A stretch of 62,877 bases of DNA, taken from Bacteroidales bacterium (GTDB lineage: Bacteria; Bacteroidota; Bacteroidia; Bacteroidales; UBA932). The notes beneath the pieces are model-generated. The model did not search any database. It was not told the origin of the DNA and worked only from the letters and a program-made list of their open reading frames with translations. The position numbers and the translations under genes are program-made. Every line of letters starts with the position of its first letter. Within the stretch, counting starts at the first letter, position 1. The DNA lies in assembly GCA_024401925.1 (NCBI GenBank), contig JAKSKD010000010.1, forward strand, positions 1-62,877, read 5' to 3'. This document shows positions 27,217 through 33,647 of this stretch, in pieces.

Positions 27217-28556
27217 AGTATGTCGCTCAATTTTTCTGTCGGCCTGTTAAGTACCGTCTCTATCGTCTGCAGATATGCATTGTGGAATTCCATCAGTTGC
27301 CCCGCAGTAGTCATCTTGTCCTGGATGTCATATACAACGGAAATTACATTAGTATTCACATCCAGCATCAGCGCCACGTATGCCGCCAGGGCTCCTTTTC
27401 CATTACTAAGTATCTGCATCGTAACTCCCTTCGGGGCAGAGAACGGAATGAAGGAGTAACAGAAATTCGTTATCTGGCTGAGCATTGAATATCCCCACAA
27501 CTTGTGCTGGAGGTCTTCCACTTCAAGAAATGTCAGTTTGGTATGACGGAACAACTGATTCTGGTCTGCATATTCTTTCGCAATGTTCTCATTGAATGAT
27601 TTATCATAATCGACATTGACATAGATACTCAGGCTCTGCACCTTTGTGCCGGCAGCCTTTCTTTCTGCCATAGTGCCGCGACAGTCCAGAAGCATCAACG
27701 GAGCCTGGATTTTTTCCTTATTGTTAATCAATGAGGCCGTAATGCAAAAAGTGTTGAAGAAAAAGGCGGATGGAGTGATTTTATTCTCCTCGCACCAGGC
27801 AAATGCCTTCTCCGACAATGCCGCAGGAATCGTCAACTTATATCCCGTAGTATCGCACTTTACAAAGAGGTATGGTAGTGAAAAATTGCCTTTCTTCTTC
27901 AGTTTATGCCACCTTTCACTATTATTCCCGTGAATTCCGCAATAGACAGGATGTTCTTTCCCCTCATAATATTCATGGAAAAACGCTTTGTCCTTTTCTA
28001 CAGCTTCCGAATTGTCTTTATATTCAAGATCCTTTTTCAAAACCTCTTCAAAACTGCCCGGGGCAGAAGGAAGTTCGGAACCGTTCTTCAATGCTTCATA
28101 AACAGAAAAAAGGTCATTTACAAGGACTCCTATTCCATACTGGTCAGCCACATAATGACTGACTTTGAACAGAATCATATCTTTTCTATCCGGATTTACC
28201 GCATACACAGCCTTAAGCGTCTCCCCTTTGAAACAATTGAGAGCCCTGCGACGGAATGAGCGGACAAAAGAATCCTGCTGCGCCGCAGTCTCAAAAACGT
28301 ATTCCCTGATTTTTCCTATCGTTCGGCTTTCCTCGAAATACTGCATGATTTTCTTGTCCTTTTTCACAAAAGTGATGCGGAGACAATCATTTCTTTCGAA
28401 AAGTTTATTGATCGCCGCTGTCATAAGTTCGCGGTCGAACCCGTCATCAACAACTGTCGCGAAAACAATGTTGGACACCCTTGCAAAAAGGGAATATTTC
28501 GTCTGCAGATTGATTACATCCTGAGAAGAATTGAATCCGTAAAGTTTATGTTCCAT
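27213..28556 (-). CDS. stand-alone condensation-domain-like acyltransferase
   Basis: A 447-residue protein of the condensation/chloramphenicol acetyltransferase superfamily. The catalytic motif is V-S-H-Y-V-A-D (His134, Asp138), an HxxxD form with only one of the two His and without the final Gly of HHxxxDG. It would transfer an acyl group from a carrier to an amine or alcohol. The ORF extends to TTG 28580, but the operon -7 box covers that codon, so ATG 28556 is used. It is first in the operon with the ligase and carrier protein, giving a complete activate-load-transfer set. Confidence 0.8.
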   Translation of the reverse strand: MEHKLYGFNSSQDVINLQTKYSLFARVSNIVFATVVDDGFDRELMTAAINKLFERNDCLRITFVKKDKKIMQYFEESRTIGKIREYVFETAAQQDSFVRSFRRRALNCFKGETLKAVYAVNPDRKDMILFKVSHYVADQYGIGVLVNDLFSVYEALKNGSELPSAPGSFEEVLKKDLEYKDNSEAVEKDKAFFHEYYEGKEHPVYCGIHGNNSERWHKLKKKGNFSLPYLFVKCDTTGYKLTIPAALSEKAFAWCEENKITPSAFFFNTFCITASLINNKEKIQAPLMLLDCRGTMAERKAAGTKVQSLSIYVNVDYDKSFNENIAKEYADQNQLFRHTKLTFLEVEDLQHKLWGYSMLSQITNFCYSFIPFSAPKGVTMQILSNGKGALAAYVALMLDVNTNVISVVYDIQDKMTTAGQLMEFHNAYLQTIETVLNRPTEKLSDIL

Positions 28557-28577
28557 AGTATCCGTGTAAAGTTTCTT

Positions 28578-28585
28578 CAAAATTA
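28578..28585 (-). promoter_or_regulatory. -7 box of the condensation-like/ligase/carrier operon
   Basis: The minus strand reads TAATTTTG, a perfect TAnnTTTG box, 22 bp upstream of ATG 28556. The -33 region (TACTG) is poor. The nearest direct repeat ends just upstream of it, at about -41 to -48 from the predicted start. This is the arrangement expected for an activator-dependent promoter. Confidence 0.65.
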
Positions 28586-28611
28586 GCCGCTTGGCTCGTC
28601 AGTACTTTCTT

Positions 28612-28685
28612 TTTGGGATATAAAGTCGATATTTGGGACGAAAATCGGGGATTTGTGACAAAAGACCCGGAATTTGGGATTAAAT
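28612..28685. promoter_or_regulatory. four helically phased direct repeats, candidate LytTR operator
   Basis: Four copies of a 13-bp element with consensus TTTGKGAYNWAAD begin at 28612, 28632, 28652 and 28673, i.e. spaced 20, 20 and 21 bp (two DNA turns). The eight-base cores are TTTGGGAT, TTTGGGAC, TTTGTGAC and TTTGGGAT. They fill the space between a LytTR regulator gene and the divergent biosynthetic operon. LytTR proteins bind direct repeats about two turns apart. The fourth copy also supplies the -33 TTTG of the regulator promoter. Confidence 0.8.
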
Positions 28686-28704
28686 TAAATATAAACTAAT
28701 TTTG
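28673..28704 (+). promoter_or_regulatory. promoter of the LytTR regulator gene
   Basis: TTTG at 28673-28676, a 20-nt spacer, and TAATTTTG at 28697-28704. The ATG is at 28710, only 6 nt after the -7 box, so the mRNA would be leaderless or nearly so. The -33 box is part of the fourth direct repeat, which points to autoregulation. Confidence 0.7.
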
Positions 28705-28709
28705 TCCCT

Positions 28710-29516
28710 ATGAAAAACATCGCAAATAATCTATATGGGTGGCAATCGTTTGTAATACACATTTTCGTGGTCCCGTTTTTTCTTTTTGACTATATTCTCC
28801 TGTGCAGACCATTCGGAATGGACTCAGCGCTTGATATGGGACGGGGACTGTATGTATTCAACCTGACAATGCTCTGCTGCATCGTTTTGGCAGTACTGGC
28901 ACTCACCAGAGCGGCTTTTCACTTCCTGGGAAAGAAAATATCACTGAACTACTTGCTGTACAGTTTATGGTGTCTGGGAGAAGACGCCATCTTCAGTGCA
29001 TTCGGAGCAATGTACCTGTCTCTTATGGCGCGCGGGGCAATGCCGTTTTTCGACACCCTTCTTCTCTGCTTCGGATGTTCGATCTCAATCCTCATATTCC
29101 CGTACACTATCACCTGTCTTTCTTTTGTGATAAACGCATATTCCCACGGCAGTATGACGACGATGGACGAGTCCGCGGTGATAAAATTCAAGGATTACAG
29201 GAGGCAACTCAAACTCGCCATCGCATCTGACTCCATCCTCTATATTGAAGCGGACAACAATTACGTGATCATAAACTATCTGAACGCAGGACGGCTGTCA
29301 AACTACACACTGCGTTCTTCTATGAAGGATATCGAGTCCCTGGTGGCAAGCCACGGCATTGTAAGATGCCAGCGGACATATTTCATCAACCCTACTCACG
29401 TCAAGCTGCTGAGCAGAAGCCCCGAAGGGTTTATCTTCGCAGAACTGGACTGTGACGGAGCAAAACGGATTCCCGTATCAAAAACCTACTACGACAGACT
29501 ATCAACAATGCTTTAG
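28710..29516 (+). CDS. membrane-anchored LytTR-family transcriptional regulator
   Basis: A 268-residue protein: four hydrophobic segments in residues 12-145 (for example V-P-F-F-L-F-D-Y-I-L-L), then a LytTR DNA-binding domain (about 168-268) with I-L-Y-I-E-A-D-N-N-Y-V and R-C-Q-R-T-Y-F-I-N-P, which are family hallmarks. There is no receiver domain; a membrane-embedded sensor directly joined to LytTR is a one-component design. It sits between the two halves of the biosynthetic cluster, divergent from the acyl-ligase operon and convergent with the MATE gene. It is the likely cluster regulator through the direct repeats next to it. Confidence 0.9.
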   Translation: MKNIANNLYGWQSFVIHIFVVPFFLFDYILLCRPFGMDSALDMGRGLYVFNLTMLCCIVLAVLALTRAAFHFLGKKISLNYLLYSLWCLGEDAIFSAFGAMYLSLMARGAMPFFDTLLLCFGCSISILIFPYTITCLSFVINAYSHGSMTTMDESAVIKFKDYRRQLKLAIASDSILYIEADNNYVIINYLNAGRLSNYTLRSSMKDIESLVASHGIVRCQRTYFINPTHVKLLSRSPEGFIFAELDCDGAKRIPVSKTYYDRLSTML

Positions 29517-29556
29517 GACTAACTCTTTCGTAGGCCCCATCACCGTTTAGATCTTG

Positions 29557-31281
29557 TCAAAGTTCTTTGTGCCCGGACTCAAATTCGAGCACAACCATAT
29601 TCTGGTTAAATATGTATTTGTAATCGATATTCTTGCAGAACGCAGATGCCAGAGTAAGCCCCAAGCCTATTTCTGCACCGGAAGAGCGGACAGCATCAAC
29701 CGGATTGAAAGCCATACCATCATCGTGAATCGAGATTTTCACCCCATCTTCACCAGCACTGGCAGCAAGGTCTATGGAAGTGGCATGACCGTGACGGATA
29801 ATGTTGTTGATGAACTCCTCGGCACATACCGCGGCTACATAGACGGTATGAGAAGATATGCCGCGTGATGTCAAGAACCGCCGTAAGGCGGAGACGGCTT
29901 CACTGAGCGAAGAAGTTGTGGTCTGCAAAGTCATATCCAGTACTTCCGCATCATTTTTTAACGGAATAAGGAGAATGGGGCTCAAGCGACGATCCCTATG
30001 CCGGAGTACCATCGTACAGACAGCAATTGACAGACCGGTCACGACTTGACCGACAAAGAATCCAATCCAATTGCCACGCAACAATACGAAAAATACCATA
30101 GGCAGCAGGGTTTGTGCAATGGACAGCAATAACGCCAGACCCTTCCTGTCATAGAACTGGAACGGTGGGAGCAAGTTGCACAACATTGCCTGACAAACTA
30201 TATTCAAGGAGAACAGAGGTACAGCCTTTCTCACCATATCGAGTCCGCTGCCTTCCGTAACGCCAAGCAGAGAGCCTATCTGCGCGGGAAAGAACAGAAG
30301 AATGGCCGTATAAAAAGCAAAGCATACTGCCATAAAGGAATACCCTCTCTTCATCAGCATCAACATTCCACGGCTATCCTCCAAGCCTTTGAGGATTGAG
30401 CCCACGGGCTGAATAGTGCGCAGCGTTCCTGTCAGAATTATCATAGAGAAGGCAAGTAACTGGATACAAACCGCCATCGTCACAAGTCCGTCATCGCCGA
30501 GAAAACGTGAAGCCGCATAATTGTTGCCGATATATTGAACGGACATCAGCACTGTCGAGAAGAAGAGTGGCAACCCGATGGAAAAAATGCGCCCTGATTC
30601 CACTTCGCCCAATTTCATCCGGCAAAGGCGAAGGCTTCCCTTTTTACGAAAATGAGGCATCAGCATCAGGATGCATACTATATACATCACGCAGGTGGCT
30701 GATGCAGCACCTGCAATACCAAGAGAAAAGTACTTGATAAAGACTATGTCGAGCAGGATATTACAAACGTTGCCCACAATGACGGCCCTGGAGACCATTC
30801 CCGGATCACCATCAACGGTTACGAACTGATTAAGTGTCAGCATCAGAAGTTGGGGTGCCGCCGAAATCAGTGTAATACGCATAAATGGGTCAGAAAGAGG
30901 ACGCAATGTGTCGGATTGGCAGAGGAAAGCAGAGATGCTGTCGAAGAAAAGCAATCCGAAAGCCATAATCAGCAATCCAAGCAGCAACGACAATCCCATC
31001 GAAAACGAGAACAACTTATCAGCCGTTTTCCTGTCGCCTTTTCCTATTGACATCCCCGAGAGAATTGTGGAACTTGCCACATATAAGCAGGTCAATGCAA
31101 AAAAAGTCTGAAGCAGAGGTTTGCTCAAATTTACGGCGGCAAGGCCATCCGGTCCTACCAGATTACCGACTATGATGGCATCAACGATATTGGCAATCTG
31201 CGTCGCAGCAACCGTCAGGACAGAAGCCCACAAATACCGGTTGAAGGCTTTGTTTATTAGATTCGATTTCCTTTCTATCAT
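29557..31281 (-). CDS. MATE-family exporter fused to an RsbW/SpoIIAB-like serine kinase domain
   Basis: A 574-residue fusion. Residues 1-430 are a MATE/NorM multidrug exporter with 12 hydrophobic segments (start: A-N-I-V-D-A-I-I-V-G-N). Residues about 445-574 are a HATPase_c_2 domain like the anti-sigma kinases RsbW and SpoIIAB: N-box E-E-F-I-N-N-I-I-R-H-G (488-498), G1 box H-D-D-G-M-A-F (519-525), G2 box I-G-L-G-L-T-L-A (538-545). All ATP-binding residues look intact. MATE proteins exchange drugs for Na+ or H+. The kinase would phosphorylate the STAS protein encoded in the same operon. It is the last gene, 9 bp after the acyltransferase gene. It probably exports the NRPS product. Confidence 0.9.
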   Translation of the reverse strand: MIERKSNLINKAFNRYLWASVLTVAATQIANIVDAIIVGNLVGPDGLAAVNLSKPLLQTFFALTCLYVASSTILSGMSIGKGDRKTADKLFSFSMGLSLLLGLLIMAFGLLFFDSISAFLCQSDTLRPLSDPFMRITLISAAPQLLMLTLNQFVTVDGDPGMVSRAVIVGNVCNILLDIVFIKYFSLGIAGAASATCVMYIVCILMLMPHFRKKGSLRLCRMKLGEVESGRIFSIGLPLFFSTVLMSVQYIGNNYAASRFLGDDGLVTMAVCIQLLAFSMIILTGTLRTIQPVGSILKGLEDSRGMLMLMKRGYSFMAVCFAFYTAILLFFPAQIGSLLGVTEGSGLDMVRKAVPLFSLNIVCQAMLCNLLPPFQFYDRKGLALLLSIAQTLLPMVFFVLLRGNWIGFFVGQVVTGLSIAVCTMVLRHRDRRLSPILLIPLKNDAEVLDMTLQTTTSSLSEAVSALRRFLTSRGISSHTVYVAAVCAEEFINNIIRHGHATSIDLAASAGEDGVKISIHDDGMAFNPVDAVRSSGAEIGLGLTLASAFCKNIDYKYIFNQNMVVLEFESGHKEL

Positions 31282-31290
31282 TCTATACTA

Positions 31291-32553
31291 TTATTTCAGC
31301 GAAAAGGACGGGGCCTTGGCTTCTGAGCTGTAAAGCAGGTCAAAATCCAGTCCGAGATTGACTATCTCCTTGAGGAAAGCATTGAAATACACATCCTCGC
31401 GCCAATCCTGCATGAAGACTATGTAGAACCAGCCGTCAGCAGCCGTCACCTCTATCAGAATGCCTATGCCTACCGGTTCCCCCGCAGGGAACATAGCTTC
31501 TATATGTCTGTCACAGCTTCCGAATGACTTCTTACCCGAATAACTGATAGCGAAGGTGGTCTGCTGGAAGAATGTTTCCATTCCCTTCGCCACGGCAGTG
31601 AACTTATCCTGAAGCGTAGGAAGAGAATTGATAGTTTCGCAGGCTGTCTTAATACCTGTTACGGTACGAAGCAGAATGCTTGGGTCCGAAAGGTAGAGTA
31701 TATCGCCGCGCATAGAAGTATTCTGCATATCGATCGGCATATTCCTCATAGAGTGCTCATAGACAAGCGGAAGAGTCGTCACCATATTGTGATGGGATTT
31801 CTCTGCTCCCAAAACGTTGCGGTAGTCACAATATACCTGACTGATTATCGGATCTTCTGCGTCCGGATGCAGTTTATCGATAGCACGGCTCATTAGAATA
31901 GACAGAATAGTGTTTGGTGTACCGTCTGTACTTTTGCAGAGCGACATAAGGTGCTTTTCGTTGATGCGTATGTAGTGCATGTGCTGGTGTGAACGTATGA
32001 CGAGGCCCTGATCTTCCAGACGCAAAGCCTTTGCCGGAATTTCGGGCATAGGCAGCAGGTCATCGGTCTCCGGCAGGGGGCTGGTGAACGGGTCGTAGTA
32101 CTCGGCCGGATCTATCGGCGTGCCAGCCAGCCATACTCCGGGCATTTCCACCTCTTCATTGTAACGCAACTTGCAGTAGTAGTACATCAGCGTATGGAGC
32201 ACGGGACCGCGTCCGCGTCCGTCAAAAATGGCGTGGACATTATTGAAAAATATATCCTTACCGTAATATGTCAGCGCAAACAGATGATAGTTCGATTCCT
32301 GACCGCACAGAGTCATCGGCTTGTCGGACTCCTTAACTACCAGCGGAAGGTCATTGTCCATCAAGGAATACCCCTTCTCATCGGCGACAATACGCTTCTT
32401 CAGATAAGGATATCGCGTCATTGTGATATCGAGAGCCTTGCGCAGTGCTTCGCCGTCGATATTTTCCTTCATTTTTACAATGTACCTGAAAGATTTGGAT
32501 ATATTTTCGTTCAGGCAGTAGTAGTCGAGCGTGTCACAGAAAAAGCTTTGCAT
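31291..32553 (-). CDS. second stand-alone condensation-like acyltransferase
   Basis: A 420-residue protein with a weakly conserved condensation/acetyltransferase fold. The catalytic motif is V-H-A-I-F-D-G-R-G (His107, Asp111, Gly112; HxxxDG), and a C-terminal beta-rich half follows. It may be an alcohol- or amine-acetyltransferase of the AATase/PapA type that tailors or off-loads the peptide. It lies 11 bp after the serine-hydrolase gene and 9 bp before the MATE gene in the long operon. It is only distantly similar to the protein at 27213-28556. The acyl donor and acceptor are unknown. Confidence 0.75.
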   Translation of the reverse strand: MQSFFCDTLDYYCLNENISKSFRYIVKMKENIDGEALRKALDITMTRYPYLKKRIVADEKGYSLMDNDLPLVVKESDKPMTLCGQESNYHLFALTYYGKDIFFNNVHAIFDGRGRGPVLHTLMYYYCKLRYNEEVEMPGVWLAGTPIDPAEYYDPFTSPLPETDDLLPMPEIPAKALRLEDQGLVIRSHQHMHYIRINEKHLMSLCKSTDGTPNTILSILMSRAIDKLHPDAEDPIISQVYCDYRNVLGAEKSHHNMVTTLPLVYEHSMRNMPIDMQNTSMRGDILYLSDPSILLRTVTGIKTACETINSLPTLQDKFTAVAKGMETFFQQTTFAISYSGKKSFGSCDRHIEAMFPAGEPVGIGILIEVTAADGWFYIVFMQDWREDVYFNAFLKEIVNLGLDFDLLYSSEAKAPSFSLK

Positions 32554-32564
32554 AATTGCGTATT

Positions 32565-33647
32565 TTAAAGGAGGTGTGAGAAATGTTTCCAGATAAGGTC
32601 AATGTATCTCTGGTCCATATTGGAGTTGCTGGTGAAAACGAGGACTGTTTCCTTTTCCGGATTCACGAATGCATAATTGCCTAACATGCCTTCCATACGG
32701 TAGGTGCCTGACTTTCCCTGCCATACGTAGTAGCCGTAGCCCTGTGAATGGTCATTGGAGGGATCGTTCAGCACAGCAGGATCGGAAGACTTGGTGAATG
32801 CCTGTAACGGACTGGATTCGACAAGTTTGGATGTCATTGTGCCAACCCATTCAGCCGGGAGCAACTGGTTTCCGTTCCATTTTCCATGCTGAAGCAGAAA
32901 CTGTCCCAGTTTGGCAACGTCTTCAGTGCAGAGTGACATGCCCCAGCCTCCAACGCATATTCCTGCCGGACTTTTCTGCCATTCCATGTCGGTGATATGC
33001 AGCGGCTCCAACAGTCTCGGGGTAATGTAATCCATAACGCTTGTGCCGGATGTCTTCTCCAGAATTGCGGCCACTATGTACGAAGAGAAGAAATTGTAGT
33101 AGAACTTTGTGCCCGGCATAGCGGTCTGATTGGATGCGAAGAATTCACTTATCCAGTCGAAGTCTGCATCTGAATCGGTTTTGAAGACGGAAAGAAGCTT
33201 TGGAGTTTCCTCAAGACCGCATGTCATGGTCAGAAGATGGCGTATTTTCATTGCGGAGAGTGTGTCTGAGACGTGTTCCGGCAGTTGTTCCGGAAAATAG
33301 TCTATCACCCTGTCCTCTACACTGAACAGTCCTTCCTCCACGGCAAATCCCACTGCCAGTGCAAGGACGGTCTTGCTTACGGAAAAAACATCGTTTTTGC
33401 TATCGGGCATCTTTCCATCGAACCATTGCTCAAATACGACATTGCCGTGCTCCACTGCCATGATGCTGTACGGCTGCGCCCTGTCGGGGGCGGTGACGGA
33501 TATCGCCTCATTGTAAAAACTTTCTGCTGCTGCAGCCCATTCGGAAGATACTTCGCCACGTGGCAGACTCGTCAGGTCTGTAGCGTCTTTACATCCTGCG
33601 GTGAACAGAACCGTCAGGAATAGAATAACTGATAATACTCTTCTCAT
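32565..33647 (-). CDS. S12 / class C beta-lactamase-like serine hydrolase lipoprotein
   Basis: A 360-residue protein with a lipobox at Cys19 (F-T-A-G-C), so it is membrane-anchored outside the cytoplasm. The catalytic motifs of serine beta-lactamases/DD-peptidases are present: S-V-S-K (Ser89, Lys92) and Y-Y-N (183-185). Family members are DD-peptidases, esterases, beta-lactamases and prodrug-activating peptidases such as ClbP. Its start overlaps the A-T-TE gene by 4 bp, which ties it to the biosynthesis. A role in trimming the exported product, or in resistance, is inferred. Unlike ClbP it has no C-terminal transmembrane helices. Confidence 0.87.
   Translation of the reverse strand: MRRVLSVILFLTVLFTAGCKDATDLTSLPRGEVSSEWAAAAESFYNEAISVTAPDRAQPYSIMAVEHGNVVFEQWFDGKMPDSKNDVFSVSKTVLALAVGFAVEEGLFSVEDRVIDYFPEQLPEHVSDTLSAMKIRHLLTMTCGLEETPKLLSVFKTDSDADFDWISEFFASNQTAMPGTKFYYNFFSSYIVAAILEKTSGTSVMDYITPRLLEPLHITDMEWQKSPAGICVGGWGMSLCTEDVAKLGQFLLQHGKWNGNQLLPAEWVGTMTSKLVESSPLQAFTKSSDPAVLNDPSNDHSQGYGYYVWQGKSGTYRMEGMLGNYAFVNPEKETVLVFTSNSNMDQRYIDLIWKHFSHLL

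Noticed and set aside
28557-28580. TTG start for the condensation-like protein
   Set aside because: It overlaps the -7 box at 28578-28585.
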